35,604 nt of DNA, from NCBI GenBank assembly GCA_964403335.1, contig CAYOFI010000017.1, positions 1-35,604 of the forward strand, in the 5' to 3' direction. This stretch comes from CAZYAK01 sp964403335 (GTDB taxonomy: Bacteria; Patescibacteriota; Gracilibacteria; Peribacterales; Peribacteraceae). Every line of letters begins with the position of its first letter. The first letter of the stretch is position 1. Below, one piece after another: positions 23,951 to 31,571 of the stretch. Both the position numbers and the translations under genes were made by a program. The notes beneath the pieces were generated by a model. The model did no database searches. It worked only from the letters and a program-made list of their open reading frames with translations, and had not been told where the DNA came from.

Positions 23951-23970
23951 CACAGACATGACGACGCTGC

Positions 23971-23976
23971 TAGCAT
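23971..23976 (+). promoter_or_regulatory. -10-like box (TAGCAT) of the csaA-like gene
   Basis: TAGCAT ends 8 nt before the ATG at 23985. This is weaker than the other leaderless sites. Confidence 0.35.
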
Positions 23977-23984
23977 CCCGGCCT

Positions 23985-24314
23985 ATGGCCACTGTTGAAG
24001 ACTTTGAAAAACTGGATATCCGCGTCGGCAAAGTGCTGAGTGTCGAACCGTTTCCGGAGGGGAAATACTCCACGCACATTTTGCAGATCGATTTCGGACC
24101 GGAGATCGGGACAAAAAAGTCACTCGCACGTCTCTCGCCGAATTACGGGACGGAGATTGCAGGGTCACTCGTGCTTGGCGTGGTGAATTTTCCGCCGCGG
24201 CAGATCGGGAAGCATCAATCGGAAGTGCTCACGTTGGGCGTGCCGGATGCCGACGGCAACACGGTTCTCCTGCGCCCGGAGCGTGACGTGCCGCTGGGAG
24301 GCAGGCTGTATTGA
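23985..24314 (+). CDS. CsaA-like tRNA-binding (EMAPII/OB-fold) protein
   Basis: A 109-residue single-domain protein. It begins VEDFEKLDIRVGKVLSVEPFPEGKYSTH, the hallmark of the tRNA-binding OB fold of CsaA, the MetRS C-terminal domain and Arc1p/EMAPII. It continues LVLGVVNFPPRQIG, SEVLTLGVPD and LLRPERDVPLGGRL. It may bind tRNA in trans, replacing the C-terminal domain that this MetG lacks, or act as the chaperone-like CsaA. The start at 23985 matches the family N terminus; in-frame ATGs at 23940 and 23958 are less likely. It is convergent with the next gene. Confidence 0.88.
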   Translation: MATVEDFEKLDIRVGKVLSVEPFPEGKYSTHILQIDFGPEIGTKKSLARLSPNYGTEIAGSLVLGVVNFPPRQIGKHQSEVLTLGVPDADGNTVLLRPERDVPLGGRLY

Positions 24315-24321
24315 TCGTTGT

Positions 24322-24714
24322 TCACGCCAGCCCGGGATCCAGGAAAATGTCCCGCAGAAATGCCCGGATGTCGGCGTCGTCTTGCCAGCCGAATTCGCCG
24401 AGCAGGTCTTCAAAGACGTGTGATTTGCGCTCGATTGCCGCGCCCCACCCGTCCGCCATGAGCATCGCTTCGAAGTTCTTGGCATTCCGAACGGATATGG
24501 ATTTGTGGCCACGCACACGTTCAAAGAATCGCGTGTAAAAATCCTCGAATTTTTCCCGTGTCAGGCCTTTTTTCTGCAAATCCTGCGGGATACGCGTTTG
24601 GAAGAGCGCGTACAGCGCTCTGCCGACCCATTCCATGGCATCGGCGATAGGATTAAGAGCCTGCATAAGCCAATCCGGCTTCTCGGGAGGGTCGTTTGAT
24701 GGAGTATTGACCAT
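24322..24714 (-). CDS. Hypothetical protein A of an MVxTPS pair
   Basis: A 130-residue, probably cytoplasmic helical protein that I do not recognise. It begins MVNTPSNDPPEKPDWL, a Pro-rich leader very like that of the next upstream gene. Helices follow (ALNPIADAMEWVGRALYALF, then KFEDFYTRFFERVRGHKS), and it ends in an acidic/aromatic segment (FGWQDDADIRAFLRDIFLDPG). The start at 24714 was chosen by comparison with protein B; ATGs at 24720 and 24762 are in frame. No clear -10 box. Confidence 0.6.
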   Translation of the reverse strand: MVNTPSNDPPEKPDWLMQALNPIADAMEWVGRALYALFQTRIPQDLQKKGLTREKFEDFYTRFFERVRGHKSISVRNAKNFEAMLMADGWGAAIERKSHVFEDLLGEFGWQDDADIRAFLRDIFLDPGLA

Positions 24715-24832
24715 GCACATATGAAAAACTTTTTTACGCAAAAAGCAAGGATCGGACGGCATGAAACGCGGATGTGTGCGAAGTCACAAAATGATTCCGG
24801 GCAAGCGCAGATCGATTGCGGGGCCGTATGGG

Positions 24833-25171
24833 TCACCCAAATTTCCCCCAGAGCCCTATTTCATTGAAGAAGTACGCGCGTACTTTCATCCATGGAATGC
24901 TTTGTCGTTCCAATTGAGGGAAGTGCGTATCAAGCAATTCCAGCATGACGGCGACGCGCTGCTTAATGTTTTTCCCTGAGGTTCTTTTGCGAAACTCATT
25001 CAGGACCTCCTCTTTTTTGGCGGGGCTCACCAATGTGAGTAGTTCCAAGGGAATCCCATGCCAGATCGCCGTGAGAGCGGCACGTGTGCCTCCCGCAATT
25101 CTTTGCAGGAGCGATGGAGCAGGCGGTTGATGTTCGGGGTGCTCCGGAGTAGAGGAAGGCGTGTGTACCAT
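24833..25171 (-). CDS. Hypothetical protein B of an MVxTPS pair
   Basis: A 112-residue protein of unknown family. The N terminus MVHTPSSTPEHPEHQPPAPS is Pro/His-rich and parallels protein A. The rest is helical (LLQRIAGGTRAALTAIWHGIPLELLTLV, KKEEVLNEFRKRTSGKNIKQRVAVMLELLD), ending FFNEIGLWGKFG. The start is the second of two consecutive ATGs, because TATACT plus 6 nt points to it. Protein A follows 118 nt downstream on the same strand. Confidence 0.6.
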   Translation of the reverse strand: MVHTPSSTPEHPEHQPPAPSLLQRIAGGTRAALTAIWHGIPLELLTLVSPAKKEEVLNEFRKRTSGKNIKQRVAVMLELLDTHFPQLERQSIPWMKVRAYFFNEIGLWGKFG

Positions 25172-25177
25172 CATTGC

Positions 25178-25183
25178 AGTATA
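25178..25183 (-). promoter_or_regulatory. -10 box (TATACT), leaderless
   Basis: TATACT is followed by GCAATG and the ATG at 25171. Confidence 0.6.
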
Positions 25184-25255
25184 CCACGGCAGACAGGAAA
25201 AAGCAGCGGTATTTTGGCTTATTTTAGCCCTAAATACCTCGTATATACGAAAGGA

Positions 25256-25624
25256 TTACAGAGTCGATTTCTTTGCCGGTATCAAGAAAAACAACGCCAC
25301 CGCACTCAGCATCAATCCGATATCGCGCACGGCCACATCGTTCCAGCCCACTTGCCAAATGATTCCCAGCAAGTGCAGAGCGATGAGCACGACGCCGATT
25401 TTGCGGATGATCGGGACGGGGATGATCAGCAGGAGCGCCAGCAGCACTTCTATGACGCCGATGATGATGATCCACGCGTCGTTTTCAATCCCCATGAGTC
25501 CGTTCATCCACAGCGGCAGGAAGCCGACCCACAGAATGGGATGCACGAATTTATCGATGCCGAAATACAGGAAAACAAAAACGAGCGAAGCGAGAAGAGT
25601 CCAACGGGCAAAAACGGCTTTCAT
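25256..25624 (-). CDS. DoxX-family membrane protein
   Basis: A 122-residue inner-membrane protein with four predicted helices (about 6-22, 46-64, 66-86 and 97-114). The pattern LYFGIDKFVHP in the first loop and WVGFLPLWMNGL, then IIIGVIEVLLALLLIIP, then VLIALHLLGIIW, is the DoxX/DoxD-like plan. Family roles vary (quinone-linked oxidation, redox or metal stress) and cannot be assigned here. It is divergent from the His-rich exported protein, 38 nt away, so the two may be co-controlled. Confidence 0.75.
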   Translation of the reverse strand: MKAVFARWTLLASLVFVFLYFGIDKFVHPILWVGFLPLWMNGLMGIENDAWIIIIGVIEVLLALLLIIPVPIIRKIGVVLIALHLLGIIWQVGWNDVAVRDIGLMLSAVALFFLIPAKKSTL

Positions 25625-25650
25625 ATACGGGACAGCGTAGCAATGACTGA

Positions 25651-25656
25651 TACACT
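25651..25656 (+). promoter_or_regulatory. -10 box (TACACT), leaderless GTG start
   Basis: TACACT is followed by 6 nt (ATGCAC) and a GTG at 25663. The spacing selects GTG over the ATG that touches the box. Confidence 0.5.
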
Positions 25657-25662
25657 ATGCAC

Positions 25663-26319
25663 GTGAAACGCTCATCCGTTCTCCTCTCCATCGGCATCCT
25701 CGGACTCGCACTTGCAGGATTCTTTTTCTACCAAGCGACGAAGGTCGCCCAAAACCCGGACCCCAACCACACCCATGCGGACTTCGCGATATGGGTGAAC
25801 GGCACGCACTTGGATTTTTCCGGCGATCAATACATGTCCGGCATTTCCACCGATCCGAATTCCCACCCCACGGAAGGTCTCAAAAAATATCTGCATTTGC
25901 ATGACGGCAACGGCCACGTGATGCACCGGCACAAGCCCGGGCTGACGGTGGGGGAATTCTTGGGGTCCATTGGCGTCCCTGCGACTGCGGAGTGCATCAC
26001 CATCGACCAGACGCAGTTTGCCAAACTGGATGCGGGATGGGTGAGTGATTTTGGGGTGAAGCCGGAGCTCTGCAACAACGGCAAATTCCATTGGAGCATG
26101 ATCGTGAACGGCACGCTCCAGGAGCTCAACCCCGAGTACGACTTCCAAGACGGCGACAAAATCCTCTTCAGCTACGGCGCGAGCGATACGGCTTGGGAAG
26201 ATCAATGGAAGGATATGTCCGACGATGCATGCAGGTACTCCCAGACGTGTCCGTGGAAGGGGAAGCCGCCGACGGAAAACTGCATCGCCGATCCGGAGGT
26301 GCCGTGCGTGGTGCAATAA
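25663..26319 (+). CDS. His-rich exported protein, unknown function
   Basis: A 218-residue protein. The N-terminal hydrophobic helix (SVLLSIGILGLALAGFFFYQA) is a signal anchor. The outside part carries HTHADFAIWVNG, HLHDGNGHVMHRHKPG and FHWSMIVNG, with at least seven His placed to bind a metal such as Cu or Zn, plus Cys near the C terminus (CRYSQTC, ENCIADPEVPC). Segments VNGTHLDF and LTVGEFLGSIGV suggest a ubiquitin-like beta-grasp region. I recall similar proteins of unknown function from CPR genomes, but no name. Metal binding is inferred. It is divergent from doxX, and a TauE-cupredoxin gene lies 620 nt on. Confidence 0.7.
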   Translation: MKRSSVLLSIGILGLALAGFFFYQATKVAQNPDPNHTHADFAIWVNGTHLDFSGDQYMSGISTDPNSHPTEGLKKYLHLHDGNGHVMHRHKPGLTVGEFLGSIGVPATAECITIDQTQFAKLDAGWVSDFGVKPELCNNGKFHWSMIVNGTLQELNPEYDFQDGDKILFSYGASDTAWEDQWKDMSDDACRYSQTCPWKGKPPTENCIADPEVPCVVQ

Positions 26320-26366
26320 AAAAGCCGTCCTAACCCTTAGCGTGCGCAGAAGGGCAGAAACGGCTT
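26318..26366 (-). terminator. Intrinsic terminator of the small gene at 26374
   Basis: On the minus strand AAGCCGT (26366-26360) pairs with ACGGCTT, with an inner CCCTT/AAGGG stem, and is followed by a U run (A run at 26318-26323 on the plus strand). It overlaps the stop codon of the convergent gene. Confidence 0.75.
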
Positions 26367-26373
26367 ACCGATA

Positions 26374-26622
26374 TCACTTCATTCTATCCACTTCTGCTTT
26401 TACGGCATCATCAGCGTCTTTGTACGCAAAGCGGTAGTTCGCCACATCAAAACTTGAATGTGTGACCCGCGCTAAATTCCTCAGGCGCAATAGTTGTGCC
26501 ACTTGTGATCGGACATCGTTCTGTTTGCCTTGCTGCACTGCTTCGACATCGTCATGGGCTTGCGCGACGCCGTCATCGACCCAATCCATTTGTTCCTCGA
26601 CTAAAGATATATTTTCTTTCAT
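26374..26622 (-). CDS. Small acidic helical hypothetical protein
   Basis: An 82-residue, wholly helical-looking, acidic protein (EEQMDWVDDGVAQAHDDVEAVQQ, then RSQVAQLLRLRNLARVTHSS, ending DADDAVKAEVDRMK). No family recognised. Evidence for reality: its own terminator 8 nt after the stop, a plausible composition, and an ATG after a pyrimidine-rich leader. Confidence 0.55.
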   Translation of the reverse strand: MKENISLVEEQMDWVDDGVAQAHDDVEAVQQGKQNDVRSQVAQLLRLRNLARVTHSSFDVANYRFAYKDADDAVKAEVDRMK

Positions 26623-26847
26623 GGAAGTTGAAGGAAAAAGTAAAGTGGCGCTAGGCTAATGGACTTTTGTGGGTCGCAAGCCGTTTAGGCATGCGAAGTC
26701 TGAGGATTGCGGATTCGTGACTGCCCGACGCGAAATTTTTAGGTATGCCGAAGTGACATACTTTTTCTTGCAGTCAAAATCCCTTCACATGGCATGTCAT
26801 GCGGCTTCGCGAGATTCTGGAAACAAGATTTATAAAATCCTTTGCCT
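26623..26847. other. AT-rich non-coding stretch
   Basis: No open frame with coding character, tRNA or strong hairpin is visible in this stretch, except a short GCGGCTTCGCGAG palindrome-like segment near 26801. With the element that follows it forms the 319-nt gap before the TauE-cupredoxin gene. Confidence 0.5.
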
Positions 26848-26931
26848 ATAGCGGCGTAGCGATATCGCTACGCCGACATATTCTAATATCATCAGTGCAC
26901 GTGCGTTCTACTTCATCGCGAAGCCGTATCA
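26848..26931. repeat. Palindromic intergenic element, copy 1
   Basis: It begins ATAGCGGCGTAGC, holds a 24-nt perfect palindrome (26852-26875), and ends GCGAAGCCGTATCA (26918-26931). The same start, palindrome type and end recur at 29925-30002. Both copies lie directly 3' of a minus-strand membrane-protein gene. Confidence 0.75.
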
Positions 26932-26941
26932 AAGCGAATAT

Positions 26942-28156
26942 TCACTTCACCGTGACTTCCGCTCGCAGCCTGCCCATGGAACACGTCAGCAGAAAATCAT
27001 GCTCCGGATTGGTGATCGGTCCCAACCAGTTGGCGCCTTGGTTGATGGGTTGAGAAATGTTGAAGGACGGTGCGACGAGGAAGTTGGCGCAACCGGCCAA
27101 TGGCCTTTCGGCAATCGCGTAGACCCATGTCTCTTTTGCCTTCGCGATCGTGAAAGAGCTTGGCGAATAGCCATCGTCGGACACATAGACGGTGATGATC
27201 TGGCGGCCGTCGGGGGTGATGGTCACGTACGGGTCTCCGGTTTGATTGGCGGGCGTTCGGTCAGTCTCTCCGATGAACGTCGCGAACGTGCGTTCCATCA
27301 TGCCGCCGGCATCGATGCCCGCAAGGGTCAATCCGCTCTGCAAGTTGAAGATTCCCAGCAGCAATACCGTCACGCCGGAGAACGTGAGGAACGCGCGCGC
27401 GAAGCGGCCTTCCACCAGTGAGCTGATGACGCTGATGCCGAGGAGAGCGGGGAGTGTGCCCAGCGCAAACGCGAGCATGATCAATCCGCCGCCCAGGAAA
27501 CTTCCCGAACCGAGCGCCAAGAGTTGCATCGACTGCGTGAAGCCGCAGGGAAGGAAAAACGTGAGAGCGCCTAGGAGGAGCGGTGCGGTCACGCTGTCGG
27601 ATTCCGTCAGCCGCGCGAGCGCAGTACGCATCGACCGCGGCAGGGGAATGGTGCAGTAGCGTTTGGGGACCAGTTGCAGAATATTGACGCCGAGCAGCAG
27701 CATCACCATCGCCAATATCACGGTGAACCATCCGGAGACAGTGACAGATGGCAGCAAAGCCGTGCCCAAAAGTCCGATTAATCCGCCGAGCACGAAGTAC
27801 CCCAGGAGCCGCCCGGCATTAAAGAGCAGCAGCGGGCGGAGTTTTTGGAAGTGTGTTTCGGGTTGATGCAGTTCTGTCCACTTTGCAGAGATCGACAGCA
27901 GCAATCCGCCCACGACCGCGAGACAGGTGGATGATGCGGCGACGACGCCGATCAGCGCGATGGAGACCAGACTGGTGGCGCCGCTGACCGATGCGGACAG
28001 CGAGAAAATGCCCGTTTCTTTCAAGAGAACGGCTGCCGTCATGACGACGGCAAGCATCGCCAATGCATCGATCCAACGCCGGAACCGTGAAATCTTGCTT
28101 GGTTCACAGTCACAGTCGGTCTTTTTGCGCGAAACGGAGACTTTTGTACGGGGCAT
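26942..28156 (-). CDS. TauE/SafE-DsbD-like membrane protein fused to a cupredoxin domain
   Basis: A 404-residue protein. The Cys-containing cytoplasmic N terminus (KTDCDCEPS) and a first helix (about 30-45) lead into a six-helix core with two related halves (VSIALIGVVAASSTCLAVVGGLLLS; LLLGALTFFLPCGFTQSMQLLAL). The PCG motif is typical of the DsbD/CcdA/TauE-SafE cluster. After a helix near 265-285 the C-terminal 110 residues form a cupredoxin-like domain (VSDDGYSPSSFTIAKAKETWVYA), with ligand candidates in AGCANF, PEHDF and TCSMG. The combination suggests copper or heavy-metal transfer across the membrane. The start is ATG 28156 or TTG 28162. Confidence 0.8.
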   Translation of the reverse strand: MPRTKVSVSRKKTDCDCEPSKISRFRRWIDALAMLAVVMTAAVLLKETGIFSLSASVSGATSLVSIALIGVVAASSTCLAVVGGLLLSISAKWTELHQPETHFQKLRPLLLFNAGRLLGYFVLGGLIGLLGTALLPSVTVSGWFTVILAMVMLLLGVNILQLVPKRYCTIPLPRSMRTALARLTESDSVTAPLLLGALTFFLPCGFTQSMQLLALGSGSFLGGGLIMLAFALGTLPALLGISVISSLVEGRFARAFLTFSGVTVLLLGIFNLQSGLTLAGIDAGGMMERTFATFIGETDRTPANQTGDPYVTITPDGRQIITVYVSDDGYSPSSFTIAKAKETWVYAIAERPLAGCANFLVAPSFNISQPINQGANWLGPITNPEHDFLLTCSMGRLRAEVTVK

Positions 28157-28274
28157 GGGCAACAGCGGCCACTGTAGCAGAGAAATTGCACCGAATATGG
28201 ATCAAGAAGCAAAAAAGCGTCCAATTCATCAAGATCCGAATGATCAATGATGTGAATATTCGGTAATTGATATT

Positions 28275-28299
28275 TGTTTCTTCACTGTTTCTTGTTTCT
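28275..28299. repeat. TGTTTCT heptamers upstream of ppcA
   Basis: TGTTTCT at 28275-28281, 28286-28292 and 28293-28299 in the ppcA promoter region. Similar in type to the GGTTTCT repeats inside genes. Confidence 0.5.
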
Positions 28300-28313
28300 T
28301 CGAACATTTCCTT

Positions 28314-28319
28314 TACGCT
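28314..28319 (+). promoter_or_regulatory. -10 box (TACGCT) of ppcA, leaderless
   Basis: TACGCT is followed by TCATCC and the ATG at 28326. Confidence 0.45.
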
Positions 28320-28325
28320 TCATCC

Positions 28326-29867
28326 ATGTCCGCCATTTGGCCCCCCATTACCATGGCCACCCAGCACCCCGATAACGCGGGGAAGCCGTGGTGGTGCGAG
28401 AACGCGTTTGTGTCCACGCAGGATGAGATCGAGGAGATGCTGATCTTGTTCGACCACCTGGCGATCGACGAATACATGTGGGACTGGGAAGGGAAGTATG
28501 TGGACGAGGCCGTGGGCGAAAAGATTTTCAGCCGGGCGGAAGCGTATTTCCAAAAGCGCCCGCTGGGCGAGCGGCTGCACCTGACGTACCGCATCCCGGC
28601 ATTCGACGGCGACAAAATGCACCGCATGGCGCGCGCAATGATGAATATTTTGAGCCTTGCGGACTTCGCGCGCGACATCGGTCTGGCGCACCCGCCCGTC
28701 ACGGAAATGTTTTTGCCGCTCACGACGTCTGCGGATCAACCGATACAAGTGCGCAAAGCCTTTGCGGACATTGCGGGTTACCATCGCGCCGTGTTCCACC
28801 ATACGCGCGGGGAAGAAGGGGATTTGATGGAGCGTTTCGATGTGACGCCGCTGGTGGAAGACGTCGAATCCCTGCTGAACATCGAGTCCATCGTGCGGCC
28901 GTACTGGCAGACGCTGGTGGACGGGAAAAAGAAAGATCTGCCGCTGCACGGCCAGCGCCTCTTCCTCGCGCGGTCGGATCCAGCGATGAATGCCGGTTTG
29001 GTTCCTGCCGTGTTGGCGGTGAAATATGCGCTCAGTACCGTCAACTCCGTCGGACGCGAACTCGGTTTCCCCGTGCACCCCGTCATCGGCACGGGCAGCT
29101 TGCCGTTCCGCGGGAGCGTGAACCCGCTGTATTTGGATGCGTTCTTGGAGCAATACGCAGGTGTGAGGACGTATTCCATTCAGTCCGCGTTCCGGTACGA
29201 CTATCCCAAAGAACAAGTCGATGCCGCGCTCCGTCAGATCAAACTGGAGGCGCCCAAGCGCACAGCGTTGGAAGTGTCCGCGGAGGATGCCGGGAGAATT
29301 CGCGAGGTTTGCGGATTGTTCTCCGCACTCTGGCGCCCGTCCATTGAACCCATCGCGGCGCTTATTAACGACGTGGCCAGCTACGTGCCGCGCCGCCGCG
29401 AACGCCTGCAGCACATTGGATTATTCGGCTACAGCCGCGGCATCGGAGAGGTAAAACTCCCGCGCGCCATCGGCTTTACCTGCGCTCTCTATTCCATCGG
29501 CGTGCCGCCGGAATTGATATCCACCGGCAGGGGATTGAAGGCCGCAAAGGACGCGGGGATGCTGGATACCGTGGAGAAATTCTATCCGGCCTTGCGAGCG
29601 GATCTCACGCATGCGGGCAAATACCTGAATCGCGAAAACCTGCAGCTGCTGGCCGCATCCGACCCGACCTTTGCGTGTGTGCAGGAAGACGTGGCGTTGA
29701 TCGAATCGATTCTGGGGCTGGAACTCGGTCCGCAAAAGCCGCATCACCTCATTCATCGCAACCTGACATCCACCATCTATCAGCGTTTGCGCGAGGGGGA
29801 GCCGGATAAAGCGGCGATGCAGCGGGACTTGGTGGAAGCGGGTGTGATCCGCCGGAGTCTTGGTTGA
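28326..29867 (+). CDS. ppcA: Phosphoenolpyruvate carboxylase, archaeal type
   Basis: A 513-residue enzyme that makes oxaloacetate from PEP and bicarbonate. It is of the short archaeal PEPC family, about half the length of the usual bacterial enzyme. Visible family landmarks are ATQHPDNAGKPWW near the N terminus, LTYRIPAFDGDKMHRMARAMM, FLPLTTSADQ, GTGSLPFRGSVNP, QSAFRYDYP and GYSRGIGEVKLPRAI. No other central-carbon gene is near, so oxaloacetate for aspartate synthesis or malate formation is a guess. It is a single-gene unit, convergent with the exchanger gene. Confidence 0.93.
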   Translation: MSAIWPPITMATQHPDNAGKPWWCENAFVSTQDEIEEMLILFDHLAIDEYMWDWEGKYVDEAVGEKIFSRAEAYFQKRPLGERLHLTYRIPAFDGDKMHRMARAMMNILSLADFARDIGLAHPPVTEMFLPLTTSADQPIQVRKAFADIAGYHRAVFHHTRGEEGDLMERFDVTPLVEDVESLLNIESIVRPYWQTLVDGKKKDLPLHGQRLFLARSDPAMNAGLVPAVLAVKYALSTVNSVGRELGFPVHPVIGTGSLPFRGSVNPLYLDAFLEQYAGVRTYSIQSAFRYDYPKEQVDAALRQIKLEAPKRTALEVSAEDAGRIREVCGLFSALWRPSIEPIAALINDVASYVPRRRERLQHIGLFGYSRGIGEVKLPRAIGFTCALYSIGVPPELISTGRGLKAAKDAGMLDTVEKFYPALRADLTHAGKYLNRENLQLLAASDPTFACVQEDVALIESILGLELGPQKPHHLIHRNLTSTIYQRLREGEPDKAAMQRDLVEAGVIRRSLG

Positions 29868-29924
29868 GAGCGATCATACGGCTACGCATTATGAAGACCA
29901 GTTATGTTGTTGTGCTATGAAACT

Positions 29925-30002
29925 GATAGCGGCGTAGCTACGCCGCTATCACGGATATTTTTCGTCAGTCATGGCTGATGTGAATAGTGCGAAGCCGTAT
30001 CA
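29925..30002. repeat. Palindromic intergenic element, copy 2
   Basis: A perfect 26-nt palindrome (29925-29950, half-site GATAGCGGCGTAG) and the end block GCGAAGCCGTATCA (29989-30002), which includes the exchanger stop codon. Companion of 26848-26931. Confidence 0.75.
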
Positions 30003-30998
30003 GCCCCGCCAGACGAGGAATGCAAGATACGCGATGTATCCCAGGAGCATGACGAAGCCGTCGACCTTCTCCAATTTATGTCCTTTCCGCTGCGTCCAAA
30101 ACAGGAAGCGGCGATGGATGGCGCCGTTGTGCGCGGCATAGAACAGAATGAGCGTCGACAGCACCACAATGATGAGGTCGGTATTCATCGCCGGCTGGAA
30201 CGGCAACGGGAGAATGACGGCGCTGATGCCCAGAATCCAGAAAATATTGAAGATGTTGCTGCCGACGATGTTGCCTACGGCGATATCGGCTTTGCCTTTG
30301 CGCGCGGCGACCACGGACGTCACCAGTTCCGGCAGCGACGTGCCCACGGCCACGATCGTCAGACCGATGAGGGTCTGCGAGACACCGAGCAACGTGGCGA
30401 TTTCCACCGCGCCATAGACCGCCATGCGACCGCCTCCCACCAGGAATGCCAATCCCAGTACGATGAAACCCAGGGCAACCGGCACGGTCTTATTTGCTTT
30501 CCCGTGTTCATCCGTCTCCTGCGCGTCCACGCCCTGCATGCCGAAGATGTACCACAGGAAGATGATGAAGAAAGCGATCAGCGCCAAGCCGTCGGAACGG
30601 CTGAGTTCGGCGACCGGGTAACCGTCCACGATAAAATCATTGGCCATGATGAGAATCAATACCGCGGCCAGCAGCGAGAACGGAATTTCTTTCCAAACGG
30701 TGGAGCTCTGCACTTTCAGCGGCGCGATCATTGCGGTAATGCCCAGAATCAGGAGGATGTTGGCGATATTGCTTCCGACAATGTTACCGATGGCGATTTC
30801 CGTCGCACCCTGAAATGCGCTGAATAAGTTCACCGTCAATTCCGGGATGGAAGTCCCGAACGCGACGATGGTCAATCCGATCGCCAATTCGGAAATGCCC
30901 CATCGGCGGGCCAGCGAAGAAGCGCCGTCGACCAGCCAATCGGCACCTTTGGTCAGAATGGCGAGTCCGGCAAAAAGGGCGAGTGTGGCGATAAGCAT
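30000..30998 (-). CDS. Calcium/sodium antiporter, CaCA (YrbG) family
   Basis: A 332-residue inner-membrane protein of about ten helices that exchanges Ca2+ (or another cation) for Na+/H+. Both alpha repeats are present: GLTIVAFGTSIPELTVN with GNIVGSNIANILLILG in the first half (about 41-87), and GLTIVAVGTSLPELVTS with GNIVGSNIFNIFWILG in the second. A hydrophilic loop (QETDEHGKANKT) lies between them. The start at 30998 (MLIATLALF) is chosen over 31004 because TATTCT lies 6 nt before it. Its upstream region faces grpE, only 62 nt away. Confidence 0.93.
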   Translation of the reverse strand: MLIATLALFAGLAILTKGADWLVDGASSLARRWGISELAIGLTIVAFGTSIPELTVNLFSAFQGATEIAIGNIVGSNIANILLILGITAMIAPLKVQSSTVWKEIPFSLLAAVLILIMANDFIVDGYPVAELSRSDGLALIAFFIIFLWYIFGMQGVDAQETDEHGKANKTVPVALGFIVLGLAFLVGGGRMAVYGAVEIATLLGVSQTLIGLTIVAVGTSLPELVTSVVAARKGKADIAVGNIVGSNIFNIFWILGISAVILPLPFQPAMNTDLIIVVLSTLILFYAAHNGAIHRRFLFWTQRKGHKLEKVDGFVMLLGYIAYLAFLVWRG

Positions 30999-31004
30999 GC
31001 GCAT

Positions 31005-31010
31005 AGAATA
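31005..31010 (-). promoter_or_regulatory. -10 box (TATTCT) of the antiporter gene, leaderless
   Basis: TATTCT is followed by ATGCGC and the ATG at 30998. Confidence 0.5.
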
Positions 31011-31023
31011 CCAGCGCTTCCGG

Positions 31024-31052
31024 TTGCCGCACCACTGCGTTTTGCCTACGAT
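31024..31052 (+). promoter_or_regulatory. grpE promoter with -35 and -10, leaderless
   Basis: TTGCCG (31024-31029), a spacer of exactly 17 nt and TACGAT (31047-31052), with the ATG only 7 nt further on at 31060. This is the best example in the window of a complete sigma-70 promoter placing the start point on the start codon. Confidence 0.65.
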
Positions 31053-31059
31053 CTTGCCA

Positions 31060-31569
31060 ATGGATGATCATACGCCCCCCGCCGATTCGTCGAGTGACGA
31101 TGCCGTACGCATAGCGGAACTGGAATCTCAGGTGAGCGAATTGCAGTCGCAAGTCACCCGTCTGACGGACGTGGCCGGACGCGCGCAGGCGGATTTGCAG
31201 AACGCCAAGGCCCGCATGCAGCGCGATGGCGATGAATTGCGGCGCTTTGCGACGGAGTCCGTGATCAAACGTTTGTTGCCGGTGGTCGATGGATTTCAGC
31301 GCGCGTTCACGCATCTGCCCGAGGCACTCAAGAAAGACGATTGGGTGAAGGGAGTCGTGGCGATCGAACAGTCGTTGATGAAAGAGTTGTCCGACTTGGG
31401 CCTGAAGAAAATGGACGTGCTTGGTCAGCAGGCGGATACCGCCAAGCACGAAGTCCTCACTGTCGGCGACGGCACCGAGGGCGAAGTCATCGAAGTCTTT
31501 GAAAACGGCTATGAACTCGGCGGAAAAGTCCTCCGTCCCGCGAAGGTGAAGGTGGGAAGCGGCGCGTGA
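31060..31569 (+). CDS. grpE: GrpE, DnaK nucleotide exchange factor
   Basis: A 169-residue cytoplasmic co-chaperone. The acidic N terminus leads into a long coiled coil (IAELESQVSELQSQVTRLTDVAGRAQADLQNAKARMQRD). It continues with FATESVIKRLLPVVDGFQRAF, typical of GrpE, and the C-terminal beta domain (HEVLTVGDGTEGEVIEVFENGYELGGKVLRPAKV) that contacts DnaK. The start at 31060 is set by the promoter; the open frame further upstream overlaps the divergent antiporter gene. dnaK and dnaJ are not in the window. It is convergent with the next gene, with 2 nt between stops. Confidence 0.95.
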   Translation: MDDHTPPADSSSDDAVRIAELESQVSELQSQVTRLTDVAGRAQADLQNAKARMQRDGDELRRFATESVIKRLLPVVDGFQRAFTHLPEALKKDDWVKGVVAIEQSLMKELSDLGLKKMDVLGQQADTAKHEVLTVGDGTEGEVIEVFENGYELGGKVLRPAKVKVGSGA

Positions 31570-31571
31570 AC

